NCBI GenBank assembly: GCA_023405815.1
Contig: JAEXXM010000084.1
Location: forward strand, 1 to 64,000
DNA: 64,000 nucleotides
DNA from: Pseudomonadota bacterium
GTDB taxonomy: Bacteria > Pseudomonadota > Alphaproteobacteria > Rhizobiales > Hyphomicrobiaceae
Reading direction: 5' to 3'
Both the position numbers and the translations under genes were made by a program. Below the pieces are notes generated by a model. It was not told where the DNA came from. It was given only the letters and a program-made list of their open reading frames with translations, and did no database searches. Shown piece after piece: positions 7,278 to 15,477 of the stretch. Each line of letters starts with the position of its first letter. Position 1 is the first letter of the stretch.

Positions 7278-10200
7278 GGACGCGCACTCCTTCTGGGTCG
7301 ACGAAGACGGGTTTGACCACCTCGACCAGCGTGTCGCCACCGCGGACGGGGTCGTAGGCGCGAACGATCTCGCCGATGCGCTTGGGGCCGTGCTTCAACA
7401 GCCCGAGGCCGACCCAATGGCCGTTCGAGGGCGAGTAGGCGACGGAGGTCATGTAGCCCTCGTCGTTCTCGGCCGTCGGCTTGGCGCCCTTGGCGAGGAA
7501 GTGCGCGCCGGAGCGCAGCCGTGCGGAGCGGTCGACGGGGCGGAAGCCGACGAGAGCCGGGCGGTCAGGGTCGGTGAGGCCGGGGCGGGTGCCGAGCACG
7601 CGGCCGATGAAGTCCTTGGTCTTCGACACCATTCCGCCGAGGCCGACATCCTGAGGTGTCGTGTTGCCGTTGAGCTCGGGGCCGCTGATGTGGCCTTTCT
7701 CGATGCGCATCACGCCGAGCGCCTCGGTGCCGTAGGCGCAGGCGCCGAACTCGCGGCCGGCCTCCCAGAGCCGGCGCATCAGGGCGTCGCCGTAGCGGGC
7801 GGGCACGCCGATCTCGTAGGCGCGCTCGCCGGAGAACGAGAGGCGGAACAGGCGCGCCTTGATGCCGCCGCAGACGGTGATCTCGCCGACCTGCAGGTAG
7901 GGGAATCCGGCATCGGAGATGTCGAAGGCGGGATCGACGATCTTCTGCAGCAAATCGCGCGACTTCGGGCCGGCGATGGCGTACTGGGCCCACTGCTCGG
8001 TGGCGGAGATGATCTGCACGTCGAGCTCGGGCCACAGCCACTGGCTGCAATACTCCATATGCTGGAGCGCCTTCACTGCGTTGGCCGTGGTGGTGGTGAT
8101 GAAGTAGTGGTTCTCGGCGAAGCGGGCGACGGTGCCGTCGTCGAAGAGGATGCCGTCCTCGCGCAGCATGCCGCCGTAGCGCGCCTTGCCAATAGCGAGG
8201 CTCTTCAGGTTGTTCATGTAAATGCGGTCGAGGAACACGGCGGCGTCGTTGCCCTGCACGTCGACCTTGCCGAGCGTCGACACATCGCAGATGCCGACAG
8301 CATTGCGCACGGTGTTGACCTCGCGCGTGACCGTCGCGAGCCAGTCCTTCTCGCCCTTGCGCGGGAAGTAGCTCGGGCGCAGCCACAGGCCGGTCTCGAC
8401 GCAAACGCCGCCCTGTTCCTTCGCCCACTTGTAAGAAGGCGGCAGGCGCGTCGGCTTGAAGCTCTTGCCGCGGTGGTGACCGGCGAGCGCGCCGACGGCG
8501 ACGGGAACGTAGGGAGGACGGGCGAGGGTGATACCCGTCTGCGGGATGGTACGGCCGGTCAGCTCGGCCATGATGGCGAGGGCGTTGACGTTGGCGGTGC
8601 GGCCCTGGTCGGTCGCCATGCCGAGGGTGGTGTAGCGCTTCAGGTGCTCGACGGCGCGGAAGCCCTCGCGCTCGGCAAGCTCGATGTCCTTGTCGGAGAC
8701 GTCGTTCTGGAAGTCGACGAAAGCCTTGCCCGAATGCTTGGCGACACGCCAGAGCGGCTCGATGGCATCGCTCTCGTCCTCGGCCTTCGGCACCGGGGTG
8801 GAGATCGGCGCTGAGCCCTCGCCCGCTACCGCTGCGGCACCGGCGGCCGCGCCCGCGGACAGGGCCTTGTGGAGGGAGAAGTCGCCGGCGACGGCGCCCC
8901 CGATGGTCATGGCCGGCGGCAGGGTCCCCGGCACGAAGCAGTGCAGCCGATCGTTCCAGACCGGCTTCGAGCCGAGATGCGTCGTGAGCTGGATGTTCGG
9001 GTTCCAGCCGCCTGAGACGGCGATGAGATCGCAGAAGAGGCGGACCTCAGAGCCGCTGTGTGTGCGCACGAGGGCGCCGGAGACGCGCTTCTTGCCGAGC
9101 GCGCGAGTGACGACCGCGCCCGCCAGGAGCTTGGTGCCGATGCTGCCTGCTATACGCGAGACGGCTTCGGACGACTTCTTGCGGGAGTCGACGATGGCCA
9201 CGACGTTGGCGCCCGCGCGAGCCAGATCGGTGGCCGTCGTGGCGCCGTAGTCGTTGTTGGTGAAGACGACGACGCGGTCGCCGGGCACGACGCCGTATCT
9301 GTTGATGTAGGTACGCACCGCGCCCGCGAGCATGACGCCGGGGCGATCGTTGTCGCCGAACACGATGGGCCGCTCGGTAGCTCCCGATGCGAGCACCGCG
9401 CGCCTGGCGACGATGCGCCAGATGCGCTGCCGAGGATGGTGATCCTTCGGCGCCGGGAGATGGTCGCCGACGCGCTCGATGGCGCCGTAGGTGCCGCCGT
9501 CATAAGTGCCGAACACGGTGGTGCGGCGGAGGATGGTCACCTCCGGCAGCGCGGCCAGCTCCTGCTCGGCCGAGCGCACCCACTCGCGCGCCGGGCGCCC
9601 GTCGATGAGGGCGCCATCGTCGATGGCGCGGCCGCCGAGGGCCGGCTGCTCGTCGACGAGGACGACGCGCTTGCCCTGGCGTGCGGCGGCGAGGGTGGCC
9701 ATCAGGCCGGCGGGTCCGCCGCCGATGACGAGCACATCGGTATGGACCGTTGCCTTCTCGTATTGGTCGGGATCGGCGCTGTCGGCGGCGCGGCCGAGGC
9801 CGGCGGCGCGGCGGATGGCGGGTTCGTACAGCTTTTCCCAGAACTTCGCCGGCCACATGAAGGTCTTGTAGTAGAAGCCGGCGACGAAGATCGGCGACAG
9901 CAGCGAGTTGATGCTCATGACGTCGAAATCGAGCGAGGGCCAGCGGTTCTGGCTGGTCGCTTCGAGCCCATCGAAGAGCTCGGCCGTGGTGGCCTTGGTG
10001 TTGGGCTCGCGGCGGGCGCCGGTGCGCAGCTCGATGAGGGCGTTGGGCTCCTCCGAGCCGGCGGCGATGATGCCGCGCGGGCGGTGATATTTGAACGAGC
10101 GGCCGGCAAGGACAACGCCGTTGGCGAGCAGCGCGGAGGCGACCGTGTCGCCGGGATGCCCCCTATAGGTTACGCCGTCAAAGCTGAACTCGATCGTGCG

Positions 10201-10281
10201 GCTCCGGTCGATGAGGCCGCCGGCGGAGAGGCGCTGGGGCTGTAGCGGGTCGCGGGTTGGCGTGTGTTCCGGGCGAGCCAT
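7270..10281 (-). CDS. soxA: Sarcosine oxidase alpha subunit
   Basis: A 1003-residue subunit, the normal length for SoxA of heterotetrameric sarcosine oxidase. The N-terminal ferredoxin-like region carries GHPGDTVASALLANGV near residue 39. A dinucleotide-binding motif, VLVIGGGPAGL, is near residue 180. The C-terminal third (about 620-990) is a GcvT-like tetrahydrofolate-binding domain. The complex oxidises sarcosine to glycine and hydrogen peroxide and passes the methyl group to tetrahydrofolate as methylene-THF, or releases it as formaldehyde. Its ATG overlaps the soxD stop by one base (TAATG). Very long antisense ORFs lie over this gene but are shadows. Confidence 0.95.
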   Translation of the reverse strand: MARPEHTPTRDPLQPQRLSAGGLIDRSRTIEFSFDGVTYRGHPGDTVASALLANGVVLAGRSFKYHRPRGIIAAGSEEPNALIELRTGARREPNTKATTAELFDGLEATSQNRWPSLDFDVMSINSLLSPIFVAGFYYKTFMWPAKFWEKLYEPAIRRAAGLGRAADSADPDQYEKATVHTDVLVIGGGPAGLMATLAAARQGKRVVLVDEQPALGGRAIDDGALIDGRPAREWVRSAEQELAALPEVTILRRTTVFGTYDGGTYGAIERVGDHLPAPKDHHPRQRIWRIVARRAVLASGATERPIVFGDNDRPGVMLAGAVRTYINRYGVVPGDRVVVFTNNDYGATTATDLARAGANVVAIVDSRKKSSEAVSRIAGSIGTKLLAGAVVTRALGKKRVSGALVRTHSGSEVRLFCDLIAVSGGWNPNIQLTTHLGSKPVWNDRLHCFVPGTLPPAMTIGGAVAGDFSLHKALSAGAAAGAAAVAGEGSAPISTPVPKAEDESDAIEPLWRVAKHSGKAFVDFQNDVSDKDIELAEREGFRAVEHLKRYTTLGMATDQGRTANVNALAIMAELTGRTIPQTGITLARPPYVPVAVGALAGHHRGKSFKPTRLPPSYKWAKEQGGVCVETGLWLRPSYFPRKGEKDWLATVTREVNTVRNAVGICDVSTLGKVDVQGNDAAVFLDRIYMNNLKSLAIGKARYGGMLREDGILFDDGTVARFAENHYFITTTTANAVKALQHMEYCSQWLWPELDVQIISATEQWAQYAIAGPKSRDLLQKIVDPAFDISDAGFPYLQVGEITVCGGIKARLFRLSFSGERAYEIGVPARYGDALMRRLWEAGREFGACAYGTEALGVMRIEKGHISGPELNGNTTPQDVGLGGMVSKTKDFIGRVLGTRPGLTDPDRPALVGFRPVDRSARLRSGAHFLAKGAKPTAENDEGYMTSVAYSPSNGHWVGLGLLKHGPKRIGEIVRAYDPVRGGDTLVEVVKPVFVDPEGVRVRG

Positions 10282-10577
10282 TACGCGGGGTCTTTCGTTT
10301 CAGATGCGGTGCTGAGGGCGACGGTCTTGGCGGGCTCCACGGAGGCAATGATGTGCGTAGAGACATCGCGGGTGACGACGAGCCAGGCATGGCAGCCGGC
10401 GGCGTGGTACCAAAGCTCGCGGTGCTTGCCCGGCGGATTGGTACGCTCGTAGACGTAGGCGACGAAATCTGACGTGGCGGTCGGGCTCGACGCATCGGGC
10501 CGGCGCACGGTGGCATCGCCCGAATAGAGGAACTCATCGAGGCTGCGCTCGCCGCAGTAGGGACACGCTATGCGCAT
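10281..10577 (-). CDS. soxD: Sarcosine oxidase delta subunit
   Basis: A 98-residue zinc-binding subunit of heterotetrameric sarcosine oxidase. It begins with the CPYCGERSLDEF motif and later has an H..GCHAWL block, so the Cys/His zinc ligands are complete. Length fits the family. It lies 27 bases after soxB and overlaps soxA by one base, in the standard order B-D-A-G. Confidence 0.93.
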   Translation of the reverse strand: MRIACPYCGERSLDEFLYSGDATVRRPDASSPTATSDFVAYVYERTNPPGKHRELWYHAAGCHAWLVVTRDVSTHIIASVEPAKTVALSTASETKDPA

Positions 10578-10604
10578 TGTGGGTGCTCTCCCGGCGTCGA
10601 ATAA

Positions 10605-11864
10605 TCAGTGAAGGTTGGGCTGCGGACCCATACCCTTCTCGTCGATGGCATGCCCGGTCGCGAAGCGATCGAGGCGGTAGGCGGAAGCGACGTCGTGCGA
10701 AGACTCGCGCGCCAGGAGGTGTGCGAAGCACAGGCCCGAGGCGGGCGTCGCCTTGAAGCCGCCGTAGCACCATCCGGCGTTGAGATAGAGGCCGGGGATC
10801 GGCGTGCGGTCGATGATGGGGCTGCCGTCCATCGACATATCCATGATGCCGCCCCAGTGGCGCAGCATGCGGATGCGGCCGATACGCGGCATCAGCGCCA
10901 TGCCACCTTCGCAGACGTCCTCGACGACCGGCATATTCCCGCGTTGGGCGTAGCTGTTGTAGCCGTCGAGGTCGCCGCCGAAGACGAGACCGCCCTTGTC
11001 CGACTGGCTGATGTAGAAATGGCCGGCGCCAAAAGTCACTACGCAGTCGATGAAGGGCTTAATGGCCTCGGTCACGAAAGCCTGGAGGACGTGGCTTTCG
11101 ATCGGGAGCTTCAAGCCTGCCATCGCGGCAACGCGCGAGGAGCTTCCGGCGACGGCAAGCCCGACCTTTCCGGCTCCGATAAAGCCGCGCGTGGTCTCGA
11201 CTCCGCGAACATTGCCGTCCTCGATGCGGAACCCTTTGACCTCGCAGTTCTGGATGATGTCGACGCCGAGTTGATCGGCCGCGCGCGCATATCCCCACGC
11301 CACCGCATCATGCCGCACCGTCCCGCCGCGCCGCTGCAGCAGGCCGCCATGGATGGGGAAGCGGCCGTTCTCGAAGTCGAGGAACGGCAGCATCTTGCGA
11401 ACGGCCCGCTGATCGAGCAGCTCGGCGTCGACACCGTGCAGGCGCATGGCATTGCCGCGGCGCGCAAAGGCATCGCGCTGGGCGTCGGAGTGATAGAGGT
11501 TGAGCACTCCGCGCTGGCTGACCATGGCGTTGTAGTTGAGCTCCTGCTCGAGCTGCTCCCACAACTTCATGGACAGCTCGTAGAACGGAATGTTCCCCGG
11601 GAGCAGGTAGTTGGAGCGGACGATCGTGGTGTTGCGGCCGACGTTGCCGCCGCCGATCCAGCCCTTCTCGAGGACGGCGACGCGGGTGATGCCGTAGACC
11701 TTGGCGAGGTAGAACGCGGTCGCCAGGCCGTGGCCGCCGCCGCCGACGATGACGACGTCGTAGTCGGTTTTCGGGGCGGCGTCGCGCCAGGCCGGCCCCC
11801 ATCCCTTGTGGCCCCGGAGGGCCTCGCGGAGGACCGAGAAGATCGAGTAGTGCTCGCTGGCCAT
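10605..11864 (-). CDS. soxB: Sarcosine oxidase beta subunit
   Basis: A 419-residue flavoprotein subunit, first gene of the sox operon. The FAD-binding motif VVIVGGGGHGLATAFYLA begins near residue 36, and the GGGNVGRNTTIVRSNY segment near residue 71 is characteristic of SoxB. The C-terminal GWCYGGFKATP block is also conserved. It catalyses oxidation of sarcosine at the flavin site. It is divergent from the LysR gene, and a palindrome between the two starts is a good regulatory candidate. Dimethylglycine-type substrates are possible, but the four-subunit order points to sarcosine. Confidence 0.94.
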   Translation of the reverse strand: MASEHYSIFSVLREALRGHKGWGPAWRDAAPKTDYDVVIVGGGGHGLATAFYLAKVYGITRVAVLEKGWIGGGNVGRNTTIVRSNYLLPGNIPFYELSMKLWEQLEQELNYNAMVSQRGVLNLYHSDAQRDAFARRGNAMRLHGVDAELLDQRAVRKMLPFLDFENGRFPIHGGLLQRRGGTVRHDAVAWGYARAADQLGVDIIQNCEVKGFRIEDGNVRGVETTRGFIGAGKVGLAVAGSSSRVAAMAGLKLPIESHVLQAFVTEAIKPFIDCVVTFGAGHFYISQSDKGGLVFGGDLDGYNSYAQRGNMPVVEDVCEGGMALMPRIGRIRMLRHWGGIMDMSMDGSPIIDRTPIPGLYLNAGWCYGGFKATPASGLCFAHLLARESSHDVASAYRLDRFATGHAIDEKGMGPQPNLH

Positions 11865-11922
11865 GGATGCGTCTATCCGTTTTCTGGGTGTTCACCAGTA
11901 CGCCGAAACGGGATTGTGGCCT

Positions 11923-11941
11923 CTATAAGCTTTGCTTATAG
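11923..11941. promoter_or_regulatory. Perfect palindrome, LysR operator candidate
   Basis: CTATAAGC (11923-11930) and GCTTATAG (11934-11941) are perfect inverted repeats around TTT. The palindrome contains a T-N11-A core (11926-11938), the usual form of LysR-type binding sites. It lies between the divergent starts of soxB (11864) and the LysR gene (11950), nine bases before the latter, which fits autorepression and co-regulation of sox. Confidence 0.65.
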
Positions 11942-11949
11942 TGCGGGGA

Positions 11950-12939
11950 ATGTCTAAGAATCCTGCCCCGCTGCCGTTCGACCTGAAATCGCTCGAGGTC
12001 TTCCTTGCCATCTGCGAGACGGGAACGATGTCGGCTGCCGCGCGCACGCTCGGCATGACGCAGCCCGCCGTATCACAGTCGATCGCCGACCTGGAGAAAA
12101 GCCTGGGTTTCAAGCTCCTCGACCGCGATGTGCGCCCGCTCGCGGTGACGGTGGCAGGCGGCTTGTTGCGGCAGAGAGCGAGCGCATTGATCAACGAGGC
12201 GCGGCAGATCGCGCCCATATTGCGCCAGACCGAGCGCGGGAAGCTTCCCATCATCCGCGTCGGCCTCGTCGACTCTCTGACGCGCGCGCTTTCGATCCCG
12301 CTGGCGAACTACCTTTCCACGATCGCCGACGAGGTATCGATCCTGTCAGGGCTGACGGCGCTGCACGCGGGTGACCTGCTGACGCGGCGACTCGATCTGT
12401 TCCTCGGCGTCGACGATCTCGAGAACTGGACCGGCCTGGAGCGCTGGCAGTTCGCCAAAGAGCCTTATTGCCTCCTGCTTCCCGAAGGAACGAAGGGGCC
12501 GCGCACCGTCGGAGAGCTGAAATCGCTGGCCGGATCGATGCCGCTCATCCGCTTCAGCGCGCGATCGCAGACGGGGCTGCAGATCGAGGCGCACATGCGC
12601 CGTCTCGGTCTCTCTGCGCCACGCACGATCGAGTTCGACAACCCGTATGCCGTGACGGGCATGGTCACGGAGGGTCGAGGATTTGCGATCACGACGCCGC
12701 TGTGCGTCGGGGAGTCGGCCATTCAGGGTGCCGGGTTCGTCATGGCGAAGCTGCCCGGCCCGCAAGTCTCTCGCGCGCTGACTCTGGTGGCGCGGCACCG
12801 TGAGCTGGGCCGCATACCTCGGGACCTGAGCGAGCTGGCGCGTGGTGTTCTTGCCGACGCCTTGGCGGACAGCAAGCTCGCGGCAAATCACAGGAACACC
12901 TTGCCGCCCGTGGCGGCGATGGTGGCGCCAGAGACGTAG
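11950..12939 (+). CDS. LysR-family transcriptional regulator
   Basis: A 329-residue regulator. The N-terminal winged helix-turn-helix covers about residues 10-70, with the recognition block SAAARTLGMTQPAVSQSIADLE; the rest is a periplasmic-binding-like effector domain. I chose the ATG at 11950, though TTG 11932 and GTG 11941 are in frame; the ribosome-binding site is poor for all. It is divergent from soxB with a T-N11-A palindrome between them, so control of sarcosine oxidase by an N-methyl compound is likely. The effector cannot be read from sequence. Confidence 0.88.
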   Translation: MSKNPAPLPFDLKSLEVFLAICETGTMSAAARTLGMTQPAVSQSIADLEKSLGFKLLDRDVRPLAVTVAGGLLRQRASALINEARQIAPILRQTERGKLPIIRVGLVDSLTRALSIPLANYLSTIADEVSILSGLTALHAGDLLTRRLDLFLGVDDLENWTGLERWQFAKEPYCLLLPEGTKGPRTVGELKSLAGSMPLIRFSARSQTGLQIEAHMRRLGLSAPRTIEFDNPYAVTGMVTEGRGFAITTPLCVGESAIQGAGFVMAKLPGPQVSRALTLVARHRELGRIPRDLSELARGVLADALADSKLAANHRNTLPPVAAMVAPET

Positions 12940-12958
12940 AGAGCGGAGAGGGGGGAGG

Positions 12959-13486
12959 CTATGCCGATGACGCTATGCCGCCAAGATCGCCTATGTAGAG
13001 CGGGAACCACGCCGTGAAGCGATGCGGATGCTGGACAAGCTCGCTACTCAGCGATTGAAACGAGCGCCATTCGTGCGCCTCTGCCTCCCCGGGGTCGGGA
13101 ACGACATCACCGTCCCATGTGCCGACGAAGAGGTGCACCAGCTCGTGCTCCGTCAGCCCGCCTCCGACCTCGGCGCGGTAGATCAGGCGTCGGCGCAGGG
13201 CCAAGGGGCATGAGAAGCCCATCTCCTCGGAGAGCCGCCGCGATGCGGCGGCGGTTATATCCTCGCCGGGACGTGGATGGCCGCAGCATGCGTTCGTCCA
13301 CAGGCCGCCCGAGTGGTATTTGCCCTTGTTGCGCTTCTGAAGGAGCACGCGGCCCGTGCCATCGTGCACAAGGATGGAGAAGGCGCGGTGCAACTCGCCG
13401 CGGCGATGCACGTCAAGCTTGGGCGCTGTTCCCAATGGGCGATCCTCGGCATCGACGAGGATGACGCGTTCCTGTGCATCGTTCAT
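12959..13486 (-). CDS. idi: Isopentenyl-diphosphate delta-isomerase, type I
   Basis: A 175-residue Nudix-fold enzyme interconverting IPP and DMAPP. The key cysteine motif TNACCGHP lies near residue 63 and the SEEMGF glutamates follow, as in type I Idi; the start EERVILVD-like segment and FSILVHD strand also fit. It overlaps the stop codon of the EboF-like gene by four bases (ATGA), so the two are translationally coupled. A bacterium with the MEP pathway does not strictly need Idi, so its place inside an ebo-type cluster with a UbiA prenyltransferase suggests it boosts allylic prenyl donor for that pathway. That link is inference. Confidence 0.9.
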   Translation of the reverse strand: MNDAQERVILVDAEDRPLGTAPKLDVHRRGELHRAFSILVHDGTGRVLLQKRNKGKYHSGGLWTNACCGHPRPGEDITAAASRRLSEEMGFSCPLALRRRLIYRAEVGGGLTEHELVHLFVGTWDGDVVPDPGEAEAHEWRSFQSLSSELVQHPHRFTAWFPLYIGDLGGIASSA

Positions 13487-14907
13487 GGTGAGGCGGGCTC
13501 CATGCCGGCGCCATTGTGGGCACCGAGCGCATTGCGGTCAAACACGTGCTCCAGCATCAGGTGCTTCACGCCTGCTGCATCGATCGGGCCGGCGGGAAGA
13601 AGCTCGGGCTCGGAGGAGATAATGACGGGGCCGCGTTCCGGGCTGGTGTCCGCCCGGCCGTGCGAGCCGCGCACGAGCGATGCGTCGAGCGGAATGACAT
13701 CCATCAGGGCGCGAAGTCCGAGTGCTCGCTTCAAGAGCCGCCAGCCGACGGCGAGCTTTGGGTTGCCAATTGCCGGATCGAAGAACAGCTCGACAGGGTC
13801 GTAGCCGGGCTTGCGGTGGATCTCGACCGTGCGGGCGAAATCCGGGGCCCGGGCATCGTCGAGCCAGTAATAGTAGGTGAACCACGCATCGGGCCGCGCG
13901 AGGACTACGAGCTCGCCTGAACGCTCGTGCGCAAGGCCCTTCGCGCCTTTTTCCTCCTCGCCCCAGATATCGTCGATACCGCCGAGCTGATCGAGCAGCG
14001 CGCGCACGCGGGGAATATCGGTCCTGTCGGCGATGTACACGTGCGCGACCTGGTGGTCGGCAACGGCAAAGGCACGCGATTGGGGCGGATCGAGCAGCTC
14101 GCCGCCTTGCTCGTCGCGCACGGCGAGGAAGCCGGCTTCGCGCAGCGCGCGGTTGATGTGCACGGGCCGCTTCACCGGGACGATGCCGTACTCGGAGAGG
14201 ACGATTACGCGCCTGCCCTTCGCCTCGGCTGCCCCGATCAGGTCACCGACGACGGCATCTATTTCCTGTAGGTCCGGGCCGACAGCCGGGTCGTCGGGGC
14301 CGAGCCGCTGCAGGCAATAGTCGAGATGAGGCAGGTAGGCGAGCGTCAGTGTCGGATCGCGGGTTTCCATGACGTGCAGTGTCGCGTCGGCGATCCAGCG
14401 GGTGGAAGAGATGTTGGTCGCGGGACCCCAGAACGAGAACAGGGGGAACGGCCCGAGCTTCGCTGTCAGCTCGTCGCGCAGCTCGGCCGGCTGTGCGTAG
14501 CAATCGGGAATCTTGCGCCCGTCGGCCTTGTAGATGGGGCGCGGCGTGACGGCGTAATCCGCCCTGGAGGCCATATTGTACCACCAGAACATGTTGGCGC
14601 AGGTGAAGCGCGGATCGCGGTCCTTGCCGGCGTCCCATACGCGCTCGCCGGACAGCAGCCGGTTCGACTGCCGCCACAGCCAGATCTCGTAGAGGTCGCG
14701 GAAGAGCCAGCCGTTAGCGACCGCGCCATGCCCGCTCGGCGGCAAGCCGGTGAGGAAGGTCGCCTGTACCGAGCAGGTGACGGCGGGAGTGACCGTCTGC
14801 AGCGCGCGCATGCCGCCGCGCGCGGCGAAGGCGGCGAGCCGCGGCGTGTGCGGCCCGATCAGCTCCGGCGTCAGTCCGACAACGTTGAGGACGAGAAGCG
14901 GATGCAT
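13483..14907 (-). CDS. eboF: Alkaline-phosphatase-fold phosphodiesterase, EboF-like
   Basis: A 474-residue member of the nucleotide pyrophosphatase/phosphodiesterase superfamily. The N-terminal LLVLNVVGLTPELIG metal-binding strand is followed by the nucleophile region TPAVTCSVQATFLTG, where a threonine is the likely nucleophile, and then by PSGHGAVANGW. A late ADHQVAHVYI segment adds metal-binding histidine. No signal peptide or membrane segment is evident. The gene sits between a cytochrome c gene (22 bases upstream) and idi (overlapping), opposite the eboDECAB genes, which supports naming it EboF. Substrate unknown; a prenyl- or nucleotide-linked phosphodiester is a guess from the neighbours. 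Confidence 0.75.
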   Translation of the reverse strand: MHPLLVLNVVGLTPELIGPHTPRLAAFAARGGMRALQTVTPAVTCSVQATFLTGLPPSGHGAVANGWLFRDLYEIWLWRQSNRLLSGERVWDAGKDRDPRFTCANMFWWYNMASRADYAVTPRPIYKADGRKIPDCYAQPAELRDELTAKLGPFPLFSFWGPATNISSTRWIADATLHVMETRDPTLTLAYLPHLDYCLQRLGPDDPAVGPDLQEIDAVVGDLIGAAEAKGRRVIVLSEYGIVPVKRPVHINRALREAGFLAVRDEQGGELLDPPQSRAFAVADHQVAHVYIADRTDIPRVRALLDQLGGIDDIWGEEEKGAKGLAHERSGELVVLARPDAWFTYYYWLDDARAPDFARTVEIHRKPGYDPVELFFDPAIGNPKLAVGWRLLKRALGLRALMDVIPLDASLVRGSHGRADTSPERGPVIISSEPELLPAGPIDAAGVKHLMLEHVFDRNALGAHNGAGMEPASP

Positions 14908-14929
14908 GACCGCGGCAGCCCTCCCGCAG

Positions 14930-15382
14930 CTACTTTTTCAGCGAGTCGATGAAGGCGATGATCTGCAGGATCTGGTCTTGCGTGATGCCGCGCTTGGAAA
15001 ACGCCTTCATGGCACCCGAGGCGCCCGAGTGGATGATCTCGAACTTGCCCACATCCGTATTGGCCCGCTCGTTGATGACGACGTCGTCGGTCAGGTTCGG
15101 TCCCATGCCACCGGAGGCGTCGGGCTTGTGACAGACTTGGCAGTTGTCGTTGAAGAGCTTCTTGCCGGCGGCGATCGCGTCGGCGTTGCCGACGTAGGGA
15201 TTCGTCCCGGTGTCGTGGAACGACTTCACCGCGTCGGAGAACGTCTCGCCCTTGATGGGGCTCACGTCGATTGGGGAGTCATCGAGGGCGTTGCGGAACT
15301 CGACGGCAAGGGCCGGGACGGCAAGTGCGGCAGCGAGCGCGAGGATGGAGATGATGCGGGACGTACGCATTGGCAAGGGCAT
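14930..15382 (-). CDS. Secreted c-type cytochrome, cytochrome cL-like
   Basis: A 150-residue periplasmic cytochrome. A signal peptide (about residues 1-26, ending PALA) is followed by a single haem motif, CQVCH, near residue 81 with GGMGPNL after it. That order resembles cytochrome cL/XoxG, electron acceptors of PQQ alcohol dehydrogenases. The ATG at 15382 has an AGGA site; an ATG four codons later is also possible. It lies between the PQQ-type dehydrogenase gene and the EboF-like gene, so it probably accepts electrons from that dehydrogenase. No methanol dehydrogenase gene is present in the window. Confidence 0.85.
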   Translation of the reverse strand: MPLPMRTSRIISILALAAALAVPALAVEFRNALDDSPIDVSPIKGETFSDAVKSFHDTGTNPYVGNADAIAAGKKLFNDNCQVCHKPDASGGMGPNLTDDVVINERANTDVGKFEIIHSGASGAMKAFSKRGITQDQILQIIAFIDSLKK

Positions 15383-15417
15383 ATCAGGGCATTCCTATGG
15401 GCATTGGCACACGGCAA

Positions 15418-15451
15418 CAGGGCCCCTCGCAGACGGGATGGAGGGGCCCTG
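15418..15451 (-). terminator. Intercistronic hairpin between dehydrogenase and cytochrome genes
   Basis: Perfect 11-base arms (15418-15428 and 15441-15451) flank a 12-base loop, 27 bases after the dehydrogenase stop. There is no long T-run on the transcribed strand. It may reduce read-through into the cytochrome and EboF-like genes, or protect the upstream mRNA end. Confidence 0.55.
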
Positions 15452-15477
15452 CCGTCATCGCCTGAACGCTACGGCGA

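Noticed and set aside
7159..10245. Very long plus-strand ORFs (551 and 395 codons) opposite soxA
   Set aside because: They have low-complexity Ala, Gly, Val, Asp and Glu composition, no motifs, and exactly mirror the high-GC codon pattern of soxA.
10608..11957. 449-codon plus-strand ORF opposite soxB
   Set aside because: It is the antisense shadow of soxB and shows no domain, ribosome-binding site or family resemblance.
14930..15382. Cytochrome cL as evidence of a methanol dehydrogenase operon
   Set aside because: No xoxF or mxaF gene is present. The neighbouring PQQ enzyme is of the soluble sugar dehydrogenase family.
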